Shown: positions 35,940 through 45,303, counted from the stretch's first letter. The stretch: 64,000 nt of DNA from an uncultured Croceitalea sp. (GCA_947495075.1 CANLXH010000001.1:1240001-1304000); one strand, 5' to 3'. Program-made: numbers and translations. Notes: generated by a model from the letters alone, not told the origin.

Positions 35940-37181
35940 ATGAAAAAGTTAGTACTTATTATTGCAGTGGTCTTTTTTGGTACAACCATGACCAAAGCTG
36001 AAACACTAGAAGATAAGGTTGTTGTTAATGCTTATCGTTATAATAACTCCTTCATCTTCGTAGAAAATGGAGTAACATTCTCTGTTTATCCAGACGGGGA
36101 ATTTGATTTCTACATCGACAATCAAGTGAATGTTGGCGTGGGAGCAAGAGTTGGTAATGTGGGCTTCACATTTAATTCTGGATTCAACTACAATCCTTTT
36201 GTACAGTATGATGATTACGGTGCAATCGTACAAGTAGAAAATGTTCCTGTATTTTATGACTTCTATGGTCGCGTATCACAAATAGGTGGTGTAGATGTTT
36301 GGTACAGAAACGGTCGTGTGCGTAGACTTGGTGGTCTTAATGTGTTTTACAATAATAGAGGCCTATTTAGCCACCAGACTGGATTCATAAACATCTATAA
36401 CAGAAACTATGTGTATAGACCATTTCACAGATACTTTGCTAGACCAGCAGTTGGTTTCTGTAACGTATGGACTACTCCATATAGAAGATGGTACAACCCT
36501 GTAAGATATACTTGGTACAGACCATACAGAAATAACTTTAGACACGCTTATGTAAATCGTGGTAGAGAATACCGTTTTAACAGATCGCGAAGAGCTAATG
36601 TTTACAGAAATGATAACCGTGTAACTGTAAGAGAAAATAGAGGTAGAAGAGGTGATTATACAAGAAGAGGAAATACATTTTCTAAATCTGACAGAAGGGT
36701 TGCTACAAACGGACGTAGCTCTAATAATAGAAATGCAGTTACAAGAAGTAAATCTGTAAGAAATAGCGATGCTCAAAGAAGTAATGTACGTAGCCGAAAT
36801 AGTATTGTACAACGTTCTAATAGAAACGCAGCAGTAACACAACGTTCTAACAGAGGTACAAGTGTTACACAGAGAACTGTAAAACGTTCTCCTAGAACTA
36901 CTTCTGTAACTAAAAGAGAAGTAACCAGAACACCTCAAAAGAGAACTGTAAGCAGAAGTACGACAACGTATAGAAAGCCACAGACTCAAAAGAGAAGTGT
37001 TGTAACCAATAGAAGTACTCAGAAAAGAGCACAAAATGTTCAAAGAAGTACTCCGCAGCGAAGAACGTCGACAGTGAAACGTAGTAGTTCTCCACAGCGT
37101 AAAACAGTAAGTAGGAGTACTTCTTCAAAAAGAAGTACTGGAACAAATTCTAGAAGCAGCCGTTCTAGAAGAGTTCAATAA
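35940..37181 (+). CDS. Secreted protein with extremely Arg/Ser/Thr-rich tail
   Basis: A 413-residue protein with signal peptide MKKLVLIIAVVFFGTTMTKA. Residues 22-160 form an aromatic, beta-rich part with three repeats of a short unit (VFYDFYGRVSQIGGV, VWYRNGRVRRLGGL, VFYNNRG). A Tyr/Arg/Pro-rich linker (FHRYFARP, YRRWYNP, WYRPYRNN) leads to about 205 residues built almost only of Arg, Ser, Thr, Asn, Lys, Gln and Val (for example KRSPRTTSVTKREVTRTP) and lacking acidic residues except a few. The tail should be disordered and strongly positive, able to bind nucleic acid or acidic polysaccharide. I cannot name a characterised family; databases sometimes suggest 'sperm nuclear basic protein' from composition alone. 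Confidence 0.8.
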   Translation: MKKLVLIIAVVFFGTTMTKAETLEDKVVVNAYRYNNSFIFVENGVTFSVYPDGEFDFYIDNQVNVGVGARVGNVGFTFNSGFNYNPFVQYDDYGAIVQVENVPVFYDFYGRVSQIGGVDVWYRNGRVRRLGGLNVFYNNRGLFSHQTGFINIYNRNYVYRPFHRYFARPAVGFCNVWTTPYRRWYNPVRYTWYRPYRNNFRHAYVNRGREYRFNRSRRANVYRNDNRVTVRENRGRRGDYTRRGNTFSKSDRRVATNGRSSNNRNAVTRSKSVRNSDAQRSNVRSRNSIVQRSNRNAAVTQRSNRGTSVTQRTVKRSPRTTSVTKREVTRTPQKRTVSRSTTTYRKPQTQKRSVVTNRSTQKRAQNVQRSTPQRRTSTVKRSSSPQRKTVSRSTSSKRSTGTNSRSSRSRRVQ

Positions 37182-37236
37182 AACAGACTCTGAAACTTCA
37201 GGGACCAAAGACAGTTTTTAGGTTGGTTAGTTGTTA

Positions 37237-37272
37237 CCCCGTAGTTGGATTTATCCACTACGGGGTTTTTTA
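37237..37272 (+). terminator. Terminator after the Arg-rich protein gene
   Basis: CCCCGTAGTTGGA (37237-37249) pairs with TCCACTACGGGG (37254-37265) leaving one bulge, followed by a T-run. GC-rich relative to its surroundings. Confidence 0.88.
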
Positions 37273-37310
37273 TTCCCATTAATTGGAATCGTTTTCATAT
37301 AAAGAATCCT

Positions 37311-37427
37311 CGTCAGTTCGAGTGATTTTGAGGAACGAGAAATCGTATCGAGAACCAATAACATAACTAAACCCATTCTCGATATAAATTTTACGCCAAG
37401 GCGTAAAACCCACTCGAATTGACAGCG
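37311..37427. repeat. Mosaic repeat copy A with long inverted arms
   Basis: Outer arms CGTCAGTTCGAGTG (37311-37324) and CACTCGAATTGAC (37411-37423). Inside are TATCGAGAA/TTCTCGATA (37346-37354, 37376-37384) and the perfect hairpin TTTTACGCC-AA-GGCGTAAAA (37389-37408). The left half also contains GAGGAACGAGAAATCG, shared with copy B. Confidence 0.7.
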
Positions 37428-37473
37428 TTTAAATAATTAATTGTTGTTAAGTATTCTGACATATCACCTAAGT

Positions 37474-37542
37474 ATCAGTTCGAATGATTTCGAGGAACGA
37501 GAAATTGCACTTCGACTTCGCTCAGTAGAACTATCGAGAACC
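37474..37542. repeat. Mosaic repeat copy B with an extra insert
   Basis: Direct repeat of the left half of copy A (CAGTTCGAATGATTTCGAGG then AACGAGAAAT, and later TATCGAGAACC) but carrying a 22-base insert, GCACTTCGACTTCGCTCAG plus TAGAAC, that copy A lacks. The insert resembles the fragment near 32752-32780. Confidence 0.65.
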
Positions 37543-37583
37543 TACTCAAATTAACATTATAATTAGGATAGAAAACTTTTAAA

Positions 37584-39041
37584 TTACTTAAGCCTATTAA
37601 AGAGTTTAGAAAGAACCCCATTTACATCTTCAGAAATTTTAAAACGGTATAAAATCCCTGCATAGATTACTACTAGAAGTACAGATTTAAGAATGATATT
37701 TATAATGGGGTGAAAAGAAAAATGGAGGTAACTAAATAATACACCCAAGACAACCAGAGTTCCCAAAACCTTGCCTGTAGCTGTCGTAAATGGCTGAATT
37801 TTAAACTTGGCGTTCACGTACCAAAGTTTTAAAAGATTAAAAAGACAAATAGCACTAAAGCTTGCCAAGGCTGCACCTTCAATACCCATGCTAGGGATTA
37901 GCCATAAATTTAAAAGTATGGTCAATACCGCCAAACAAACTCCAAATAGTAGTACGGTCTTGTAATATTTAGAATTGTATAAGATGGCGTTATTATTCCC
38001 TAAAAGCGAATCAAACACCTTAGCTAAACCAATGAGTAAAACAATATAAAAGCCTCCGCGGTACGCTTCCGGCAATAATTGATGCAACTCTTCTAAATTC
38101 AGAACAATTAAAAGAAACAGTATTCCCGAAGCGATAAAAAGTGTCAAAGAAGTTTTCTGATAGAGCTTGCTTAATTCTGGGAGCTTATTCGAGTTTAAAA
38201 GTTCTGCTGTAAGTGGGTAGGTAATATTGTGCATAGCTCTAGAAGGAACAATAATAACTGTAGCGATAAAAACAGCTACACTATAATAGGCAACGTTTTC
38301 AATTTCTACAAATTGATTAATCATAAACTTATCTATCTCCAAAAGAATTAATGCTGCTGAACCTCCAAGAATAATTAATAAACTGTAGGATAAAATAGAT
38401 TTTGTCTCTTTTGGAAAATTAAAGTTTAACCGAGGTCTTCGTATACTGTAAGCATATAATTTTAGTATAAGTGTTCGTATCAGGTAGCTTACAACGAGTG
38501 CTTTTAGAAAAAAATCAAGAGATATAAATTCAAAATGATAGAATATTAGTAATATCATGACTAATATTCGAACAAAAACTTCCTTTAAAAAATTTCCAAA
38601 AACAGACTTTAAATGGACCTTGCACCAAGCGTAGAAAACTTCAAAATAAGCTAGTGCAAAGCCAACCAAAAAAATATACCATACATAATCCCTGACTATT
38701 GGATTCTTTTGAGCTAAAAAATTACCTATCTCATCATAAAAAACCCAAGTACCAAAAGCTATTGGAAGTAATGTTAATAAAGGACTAAATAACATCAAGG
38801 TTAAAAAAGAATCTTTCTCTTCTTCTTTCTGACTACTATAGAACTTGACCATAGTATTTTGGATACCAAACGCTAGCAAAGGCATTAGAATTGCAGCAGT
38901 AGCAAGAATAACTCCTACTAATCCATAATATTCATCGGGTAAAATTTTGGTGTATAGAAAAAGAATGTTTATCGCACCAATGGCAAAACCCACGTAAGTA
39001 ATTGTAGTGTTTCTAAGCGATTGTTTTAAGACGATTCCCAT
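37584..39041 (-). CDS. Polysaccharide flippase / O-antigen translocase (Wzx-like)
   Basis: A 485-residue membrane protein of the polysaccharide-synthesis (MATE-like) family that flips lipid-linked saccharides across the inner membrane. It has about 12-14 hydrophobic helices; the N-terminal MGIVLKQSLRNTTITYVGFAIGAINILFLY (in part) is typical. Its start overlaps the upstream glycosyltransferase gene by 16 bases, so it is the last gene of the four-gene minus-strand operon. The transported glycan is unknown. Confidence 0.85.
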   Translation of the reverse strand: MGIVLKQSLRNTTITYVGFAIGAINILFLYTKILPDEYYGLVGVILATAAILMPLLAFGIQNTMVKFYSSQKEEEKDSFLTLMLFSPLLTLLPIAFGTWVFYDEIGNFLAQKNPIVRDYVWYIFLVGFALAYFEVFYAWCKVHLKSVFGNFLKEVFVRILVMILLIFYHFEFISLDFFLKALVVSYLIRTLILKLYAYSIRRPRLNFNFPKETKSILSYSLLIILGGSAALILLEIDKFMINQFVEIENVAYYSVAVFIATVIIVPSRAMHNITYPLTAELLNSNKLPELSKLYQKTSLTLFIASGILFLLIVLNLEELHQLLPEAYRGGFYIVLLIGLAKVFDSLLGNNNAILYNSKYYKTVLLFGVCLAVLTILLNLWLIPSMGIEGAALASFSAICLFNLLKLWYVNAKFKIQPFTTATGKVLGTLVVLGVLFSYLHFSFHPIINIILKSVLLVVIYAGILYRFKISEDVNGVLSKLFNRLK

Positions 39042-40312
39042 CTAATAAAATTGGCGAGTTGTTGGGTTAATTCTTTTCTACTGTATTTTTCAATTCCTTT
39101 AGAATTAAGCTGCAATTTATTTTTTTGATATAACTCAAACCATTCTAAAAGTACATTTTTTAATGCTGATTCAGCGGTAGAGACCAATCCAACTCCAGAA
39201 TTTGTCTCTTTTACAATGGTTGCTGCCTCCCAATTCTCTGGTCCTATTGCTAAAATTGGACGTTTTGCATTTAGGTATTCAAAAAGCTTTCCTGGTAGGA
39301 TTCCCTTTGTCTCATTAGAATCAATTTCTAATAATAACAATACTTGAGATTTGGGTTGCAGTTCTAATACTTCACTATGAGAAACATAACCTACTTCATT
39401 TGTAAATGATGTTAAACCGAATTGGGTTATAGAAGCTAAAACTTCTTTACCTACTACTCCAATCAATTGAATTTGTAATGCATCTTTAAATGCTGCATTC
39501 TCGTTCACCAATTCTTGTAAAACCTTCCAAAGTGTTTGCGGGTTTCTATCTGTTAACAAAGAACCAATATGAGAAATGGTGAATTTTTCATCCAAATCCA
39601 CTTGTAAAGGCGCTCCATCAAAACCATTGGTAATTACTGTTATTGGTTTTTGAGTGAGTTGTTCAAATTCTTGTTTGGTGGCTTTACTAGTCACCACAAT
39701 CTTATCTGTGGTATTTAGCACTATACTTTCTAGCTGTTTATGTTTTTGCTGAGCAATCCTGCTAAGCTTTAGTTTTTTATGATACCCTATTGAAGTCCAA
39801 GGATCTCTAAAATCTGTAATCCACTGTACATTCAATTGTCTTTTTAAATTTAGCCCAATTAAATGGATACTATGCGGCGGCCCCGTTGTAATTATAGTCT
39901 TTATCTCCTCATCTACAATCACTTTGGATAAATACTTAACTGAAGGTTTTACCCAATACTTACGTGCATCTGGAATAAAAAAGTTCCCGCGAATCCACAG
40001 CAGTATTCGTTCAAGAGCAGATTGCTTTTTATGTTTTTGAATAATTCCTGAGCTAATTCGTTTTGTCTTTTTCTGCGAAAACACTGATGCAAATCCATAA
40101 GGCTCAAAAATGGGTTGTTTTAGTATACGAATACCTTCTGGAATCTCATCGACTAAAGAATTATCAGTGATGGGATAGTTTGGGTTCTCTGGCACATAAA
40201 CTATGGGTTCGATATTAAAATCTTGAAGGTACTTTACAAACTTTAACCACCGCTGAACTCCTGGCCCGCCAGCCGGAGGCCAATAATACGCTATGATTAA
40301 AATTTTCTGCAT
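39026..40312 (-). CDS. Glycosyltransferase (GT-B fold)
   Basis: A 428-residue glycosyltransferase of the group 1 type. KILIIAYYWPPAGGPGVQRWLKFVKYL opens it in the way of a GT4-like N-domain (first 30 residues); VITNGFDGAP and ISHIGSLLTDRNPQTLW mark the start of the donor half; GILPGKLFEYLNAKRPILAIGPE is the nucleotide-sugar-binding region. The start overlaps the YfhO stop by one base (TAATG). It probably builds the glycan moved by the following flippase; donor and acceptor are not predictable. Confidence 0.87.
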   Translation of the reverse strand: MQKILIIAYYWPPAGGPGVQRWLKFVKYLQDFNIEPIVYVPENPNYPITDNSLVDEIPEGIRILKQPIFEPYGFASVFSQKKTKRISSGIIQKHKKQSALERILLWIRGNFFIPDARKYWVKPSVKYLSKVIVDEEIKTIITTGPPHSIHLIGLNLKRQLNVQWITDFRDPWTSIGYHKKLKLSRIAQQKHKQLESIVLNTTDKIVVTSKATKQEFEQLTQKPITVITNGFDGAPLQVDLDEKFTISHIGSLLTDRNPQTLWKVLQELVNENAAFKDALQIQLIGVVGKEVLASITQFGLTSFTNEVGYVSHSEVLELQPKSQVLLLLEIDSNETKGILPGKLFEYLNAKRPILAIGPENWEAATIVKETNSGVGLVSTAESALKNVLLEWFELYQKNKLQLNSKGIEKYSRKELTQQLANFIRWESS

Positions 40313-42753
40313 TATGCTTTTTTCTCTTTTCGTTTAGGTTTCCAAAAAGAGAATAGTAATCCACTAAGAATTAGTAACCCAAGGAGAATATTACTACCTA
40401 AAGCTATTTGACTGCCTGTTTTAACTACTTCTGGTTCAAATTTAAATTCTATTTTATGGTTTCCGGAAGGAACTTTCATTCCTCTTAGCGCATAATTTAC
40501 TTTTATATGCTGCGCTTCTTTTCCATCTATAAAAGATTTCCATCCTTTTGGATAATGCATTTCAGAAAAAACTACAAAGCCATCATTGATATTAGTTGTT
40601 TCATACTCTAAATAATCAGGTCTATAATCTACAAGTTTAGCTGAAGTTAAAGAATCCAAATCATAAGAAAGCTTTGTAATTCTAGGATAGAATTTGGTGT
40701 TTATTATTGCTGTTGTTTTAGAATTTAATTCTTTTAAACCTAGAATTTCTTCATCGGCATTAGCAACTGGTACAATTTTTTCTACAAACCAAGCATTACC
40801 ATTTCTATCATCATTTACTGCTGGGAAACTTCTACCCTCCTCATCTTGTTGAATAATGTATTTTACATTCAGCATATTTAACACCTCTACATTATTGTTG
40901 TACAGATGAAACTCAAATAAATCTTCTAATTTTCTGGGTTTAGCGGCATGGTAACCTCCTAGAGATTGATGGAAATACGAAGTTCGTGACCCATTTACCC
41001 CTTCTTGCGGGTCAAATACTCGAAATACTTCTTTGTCCTGTTGTATAGCATTATCTATATCTGATGCTTGAAAAGGCCTTTCTACAGCTCTTGAGCGAAC
41101 AAAATCATCATTATTTACATACCTAAGATTTATTCCAACCAAATCAAATAAGATTAGCGCTCCCAATCCAATCACCACAATATTCTTTTTTAGCTTTTCT
41201 CTAATAAATAAGAAAAGAATAGCAGCAGTTAATAATACGTAGACTAAAGAACGTATGGTATCACTAACGTATACAGCTTCTCTATCTCGTTGTATCATTG
41301 CCATCAAATCTTCTGGGAAACCTCTTTGTATCATGCTAGCATCTCTAAAACTTTCAAAATCAAAGAAACCTTTCATTAAAAATATGAGCGCTAATACTCC
41401 TCCAGAAATAATCCCAGCAAATTTTAAGGCATTCATTTTTGCTTTCTTCTTTGTAGAAGATTTAAATAATTCTTTAAGACCTAAAATTCCTAAAATAGGT
41501 ACACAAAGTTCCAGTACTACCTGTATAGAAGAAACTGCTCTAAACTTGTTATACAATGGAAAGTAGTCTATCATAAAATTGGTCAAGGCCGGAAAGTTCT
41601 TTCCCCAAGACAAAAACAAGGATAAAATAGTACCGCCTAAAAGCCATAAAACAAATTTTCGCTTTACTAGAAATATGCCAATGATAAATAAGAAAAATAA
41701 TACCACACCTATATATGCAGGTGCCGAAGTCCCAGGTTGGTCTCCCCAATACAATGGTAAATCTTTAGAAAATTCTATTGCTCTCGAGGGTTGCAAGCCT
41801 TGTCCAATTAAAAACTCATATGCTTTAGAATCTTTTCCTAAATCCTCGTGATTAGAACCACCAAACATACGTGGCACTACTAAATCTAAAGATTCGGTTA
41901 TTCCATAACTGTAATGAGTAATATAATCTCTATCTAGCCCATCTTTAATTTCTTTTGCAGAACCATCCGGATTAATAGTAAGTTCTGACTTTCCTCGTGT
42001 ACTCCAATCTGCATATTCTTTTGTTGCCATTAAAGAGGTTGCATTAGTGGCAATTCCTAAAATCACTGCTAAAATCAATATGCCAACAGAAGTAAAAAAA
42101 TGTTTTAGTTGCTTGTCTTTAATTGCATAGATTAAGTACACCAAACCAAGAATTAAAACTAACAGCATAAAGTAATACGTCATCTGGTAGTGGTTAGCAC
42201 TAATTTCTAGTGCCATGGCAATAGCGGTTAAAATAAAGCCTGGTAAGTATTTTTTTCTAAATACCAAGGTGATTCCAGCTAAAACCATTGGAAGATAGGC
42301 AAGTGCATGGGCTTTAGCATTATGCCCTACACCAAGAATAATTATAAGATAGGTTGAAAAGCCAAAGGACAAAGCACCCAAAACCGCCAGACGATATTCC
42401 ACTTTCATGCAAAGCATTAAAATATAAAAACCTATTAAATAGAGAAACAAGTAATCTGCAGGTCTAGGTAAGAACCGAATTAAACGGTCTAACTTCTTTA
42501 CATAATCATGAGGGTAATTAGCTCCTAATTGGTAAGTTGGCATGCCGCCAAATGCACTATTAGTCCAATAGGATTCCACACCTGTGGTTTCTTTATAGTC
42601 ATTCCGTTCTTTGGCCATGCCCTTGTATTGGGCAATATCTGATTGGAAAATTGCTTTTCCTTGTAATACTGGATTAAAGTACGCCAGTGCGGTAATTATA
42701 AAAAGGGCAATGACTATTAAATTAGTAAAGATTGCTTTTGCGGAAAGCTTCAT
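40312..42753 (-). CDS. YfhO family membrane protein
   Basis: An 813-residue protein of the YfhO family, GT-C-like multispanning proteins implicated in glycosyl transfer onto lipoteichoic acid or other surface polymers in Gram-positives. It has about 12-14 helices over residues 10-540 and a C-terminal soluble region with NINDGFVVFSEMHYPKGWKSFIDG and NYALRGMKVPSGNHKIEF, then a final helix. I chose the ATG at 42753 (MKLSAKAIF) over an in-frame TTG at 42774. It lies between DUF4834 and a glycosyltransferase in one operon. Confidence 0.87.
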   Translation of the reverse strand: MKLSAKAIFTNLIVIALFIITALAYFNPVLQGKAIFQSDIAQYKGMAKERNDYKETTGVESYWTNSAFGGMPTYQLGANYPHDYVKKLDRLIRFLPRPADYLFLYLIGFYILMLCMKVEYRLAVLGALSFGFSTYLIIILGVGHNAKAHALAYLPMVLAGITLVFRKKYLPGFILTAIAMALEISANHYQMTYYFMLLVLILGLVYLIYAIKDKQLKHFFTSVGILILAVILGIATNATSLMATKEYADWSTRGKSELTINPDGSAKEIKDGLDRDYITHYSYGITESLDLVVPRMFGGSNHEDLGKDSKAYEFLIGQGLQPSRAIEFSKDLPLYWGDQPGTSAPAYIGVVLFFLFIIGIFLVKRKFVLWLLGGTILSLFLSWGKNFPALTNFMIDYFPLYNKFRAVSSIQVVLELCVPILGILGLKELFKSSTKKKAKMNALKFAGIISGGVLALIFLMKGFFDFESFRDASMIQRGFPEDLMAMIQRDREAVYVSDTIRSLVYVLLTAAILFLFIREKLKKNIVVIGLGALILFDLVGINLRYVNNDDFVRSRAVERPFQASDIDNAIQQDKEVFRVFDPQEGVNGSRTSYFHQSLGGYHAAKPRKLEDLFEFHLYNNNVEVLNMLNVKYIIQQDEEGRSFPAVNDDRNGNAWFVEKIVPVANADEEILGLKELNSKTTAIINTKFYPRITKLSYDLDSLTSAKLVDYRPDYLEYETTNINDGFVVFSEMHYPKGWKSFIDGKEAQHIKVNYALRGMKVPSGNHKIEFKFEPEVVKTGSQIALGSNILLGLLILSGLLFSFWKPKRKEKKA

Positions 42754-42777
42754 AGATAACTGTTGAGTGCTCAAAGA

Positions 42778-43038
42778 TCACTCAATTTCTTCAAAATCTA
42801 TATATTCTCCAACTTTTTTTGAAGGATTAGCCTTTGGCCTTGAATTTTTAGTAGCTCTAGTATCTCTTTTAGATTGTGATTGATTCTCAAAATCTTGAAA
42901 ATTCCCGAATTGCTGTCCAAAACGTTCTCCTGTTTTTTTAACTGCATAATTAAGGAGTTTAGGAGCTAACCACTTTAAAAGTAATTTAAGTCCGTAGTAT
43001 ACTAAGATTAGTATTAAAATCGTTTGTAATAAAACCAT
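42778..43038 (-). CDS. DUF4834 family small membrane protein
   Basis: An 86-residue protein with one N-terminal helix (LLQTILILILVYYGLKLLLKW) and a basic and then acidic soluble tail ending KVGEYIDFEEIE, the DUF4834 pattern seen in Bacteroidota. It is the first gene of the operon with YfhO, glycosyltransferase and flippase. Its function is unknown; the constant position ahead of YfhO suggests a link to this surface-glycan unit. A consensus promoter lies at 43058-43090. Confidence 0.82.
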   Translation of the reverse strand: MVLLQTILILILVYYGLKLLLKWLAPKLLNYAVKKTGERFGQQFGNFQDFENQSQSKRDTRATKNSRPKANPSKKVGEYIDFEEIE

Positions 43039-43057
43039 ATTACTGTTGCTATTGATT

Positions 43058-43090
43058 CAAAATTACATTGTAAGTATCGCAAACCCACAA
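43058..43090 (-). promoter_or_regulatory. Promoter of the DUF4834-YfhO operon
   Basis: On the minus strand, TTG (43088-43090), 22-base spacer, TAATTTTG (43065-43058). This fits the Bacteroidota consensus and lies 20 bases ahead of the DUF4834 start. Confidence 0.6.
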
Positions 43091-43123
43091 AAAGTTTCAT
43101 AAAAAAGTATTAAAATCAGTTCT

Positions 43124-44083
43124 ATGGCCTTTCAAAAAAAAGTATTCCTTTTACTTCTTTTACCATTCTTAGCTTCTGCACAATATACAGATGTTATAAA
43201 TTCTAACAGGCCCGGAGTATCCGTTAGCGCCTATGCTGTTGGTAAAAATGTTGTACAGGCAGAATTTGGTCTGCTTTATGAAATGCAAGATCATTCTGAT
43301 ATTAATTCTGACTCTAAAATTTTTGGCGGTGATGTTTCACTACGCTATGGGTTACTATTGGAGAAGTTAGAATTAAATTACGAAGGAACCTATATTAATC
43401 AGAATATTACCTTCAATAATCTAAACTTAGAAGAAACTAGAACAGATTTTAGAAGAAATAGAATTGGTCTGAAGTATTTGTTATACGATCCATTTAAAAA
43501 TCCTGAAGCCAATAAGCCTAATTTATATAGCTGGAGAGCTAATAATAAGTTTCAGTGGAAAAATTTAATTCCAGCGGTTTCGGTTTATGGAGGAGCAACT
43601 TTTAATTTAGGCGATAACCCTTTTTACCGTGAAGATGCCACGATTTCATATCGCGGTATGGTAGCCTTACAAAGTTTGCTGTCACCACGATTCGTACTTA
43701 TTTCTAACATCGCCTATGATAGAATCACTACAGATTTCCCTGAATTAAGTTATACCATTTCATTATCGCACGCACTGCGCAACCCTAAATGGAGTGTGTT
43801 TGCCGAGCACCAAGGCATAGATAGTGACCGTTATTCGGATTTATTGCTAAGAGGTGGCATAGCACACCTGTTTAGTCCAAATTTTCAGGTAGATGTTAAT
43901 TTTGGAGGAAGCTTTAAAACTACTCCCTCTCGCCTATTTGTTTCTACAGGGGTTTCTTATCGCTTAGACTTTCATAAGGATGAGTTAATCCAAACTAAAA
44001 GTGAGGACAATACTAAGATCAAAAAGAAGAGTATGAAAAAGAAACGCAAAAAGAAAAAGAAGAAAGATGAGTTAGATTTCTAA
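43124..44083 (+). CDS. Outer-membrane beta-barrel protein with poly-Lys tail
   Basis: A 319-residue protein with signal peptide ending SAQ, then NRPGVSVSAYAVGKNVVQAEFGL and repeated amphipathic strands (RFVLISNIAYDRITTDF, SVFAEHQGIDSDRY, DVNFGGSFKTTPSRLFVSTGVSYRL) of a 12-14 stranded barrel. It resembles the MetA-phenol/transporter group. After the last barrel strand it carries about 35 residues with a lysine run (SMKKKRKKKKKKDELDF). The tail, in the periplasm, is unusual and may bind peptidoglycan or nucleic acid. The DUF4834 promoter diverges from it. Confidence 0.72.
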   Translation: MAFQKKVFLLLLLPFLASAQYTDVINSNRPGVSVSAYAVGKNVVQAEFGLLYEMQDHSDINSDSKIFGGDVSLRYGLLLEKLELNYEGTYINQNITFNNLNLEETRTDFRRNRIGLKYLLYDPFKNPEANKPNLYSWRANNKFQWKNLIPAVSVYGGATFNLGDNPFYREDATISYRGMVALQSLLSPRFVLISNIAYDRITTDFPELSYTISLSHALRNPKWSVFAEHQGIDSDRYSDLLLRGGIAHLFSPNFQVDVNFGGSFKTTPSRLFVSTGVSYRLDFHKDELIQTKSEDNTKIKKKSMKKKRKKKKKKDELDF

Positions 44084-44150
44084 CTTATTTTGAATACTAT
44101 TTTTCTTGCGTTCTTAATATTGCTAATATTGACCATTCAAATACAACTGC

Positions 44151-45269
44151 ATGGTCACTATAAAAGAAGTACTTACTCCTGCCGATTTTAAGGCTTTTGT
44201 GAAATTCCCTTTTTCACTCTACAAAGACAACAAGTATTGGGTGCCCCCAATTATAAAAGACGAGCTAGAAACTTTTGATAAAAGCAAGAACCCTGCCTTT
44301 AAAAATGCGGAGGCGCAATTCTTTCTCGCTTATAGAGATAATACCATTGTAGGTCGAGTTGCAGCAGTAATTAACTGGATTGAAGTTAAAGAACAAAAGC
44401 TCCAGAAAATGCGCTTTGGCTGGTTTGACTTTATTGATGATTTTGAGGTATCTAAAGCCCTATTAGAAAGAGTTTCTGAAATTGGTAAACAACGGCAGTT
44501 GGAATACATGGAAGGCCCTGTAGGCTTTTCTAATTTGGACAAAGTTGGTGTGCTAATTGATGGTTTTGACCATATAGGTACTATGATTACCTGGTATAAT
44601 CATCCTTATTACCAGTCACATTTTGAGCAGCATGGTTTTGTAAAAGAAAAGGAATACCTAGAAAACAAGTTCCTATTTGCCAATGCTAACCCAAAGACCT
44701 TTGGTAAAGCAAACATGCTTATAAAAAAGCGTTACAATCTTAGGGAACTCAATTTTACAAACAGCAAGGATATTATGCCATGGGTAGATAGTATGTTCGA
44801 TTTATTTAATGACAGCTATGCTAGCCTAGCTTCCTTTGTAAAGATTACGGATGTACAGAAGGAATATTTTAAAAAGAAATACATCAGTTTTATAAACCCT
44901 GAGTATATAAAATTTGTAATCGATAAAGATGATAAGCTAGTGGCCTTTGCCATTGTAATGCCCTCTTTTTCTGAAGCTTTACAAAAGGCTAAAGGAAAGC
45001 TTTTTCCCTTTGGTGTTTTTCATTTACTACGCGCAAGAAAGCATAGTAAAAATGTAACCTTCTATCTAATCGGCGTACACCCAGAGTATCAAAACAAAGG
45101 GGTAACCGCTATTATTTTCAATGAATTTCATAAGACCTTTACAGAAAAAGGCATTATAAACTGTATTCGTACCCCTGAGCTTGAAGAAAATACAGCTATT
45201 GCTCAAATCTGGAAACATTTTGACCCTTGGACGCATAAACGAAGAAGAACTTATAGGAAAACTTTATAA
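44151..45269 (+). CDS. GNAT-like acyltransferase family protein
   Basis: A 372-residue protein. The first 130 residues (LTPADFKAFVKFPFSLYKDNKYWVPP and GRVAAVINWIEV) and the last 100 (FYLIGVHPEYQNKGVTAIIFNEF, an acetyl-CoA-binding-like loop) resemble GNAT acyltransferases. This long form is common in Bacteroidota and is often mislabelled 'GTP cyclohydrolase'. Substrate unknown. It stands alone; a plausible terminator follows at 45270-45303. Confidence 0.72.
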   Translation: MVTIKEVLTPADFKAFVKFPFSLYKDNKYWVPPIIKDELETFDKSKNPAFKNAEAQFFLAYRDNTIVGRVAAVINWIEVKEQKLQKMRFGWFDFIDDFEVSKALLERVSEIGKQRQLEYMEGPVGFSNLDKVGVLIDGFDHIGTMITWYNHPYYQSHFEQHGFVKEKEYLENKFLFANANPKTFGKANMLIKKRYNLRELNFTNSKDIMPWVDSMFDLFNDSYASLASFVKITDVQKEYFKKKYISFINPEYIKFVIDKDDKLVAFAIVMPSFSEALQKAKGKLFPFGVFHLLRARKHSKNVTFYLIGVHPEYQNKGVTAIIFNEFHKTFTEKGIINCIRTPELEENTAIAQIWKHFDPWTHKRRRTYRKTL

Positions 45270-45303
45270 CAAGAAAAACTACTTTGCAGTTTTCTTGAAT
45301 TTT
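45270..45303 (+). terminator. Terminator after the GNAT-like gene
   Basis: CAAGAAAAACT (45270-45280) pairs with AGTTTTCTTG (45288-45297) with one bulge, followed by AATTTTT. Confidence 0.55.

Larger units (their letters stand above)
37182..37583. other. 402-base intergenic region with terminator and two repeat copies
   Basis: Contains no gene. It holds the terminator at 37237-37272 and two related repeat copies (37311-37427 and 37474-37542, annotated below), next to the end of the minus-strand flippase gene. Confidence 0.6.

Noticed and set aside
36363-37146. Long minus-strand open frames opposite the Arg/Ser-rich protein
   Set aside because: They arise from the repetitive AGA/ACA codons of the real gene and give Ser/Cys/Tyr-rich, non-protein-like sequences.
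35241-37542. CRISPR array from repeated palindromes
   Set aside because: The repeats are unequal, not regularly spaced, have no unique spacers of fixed size, and no cas genes are nearby.
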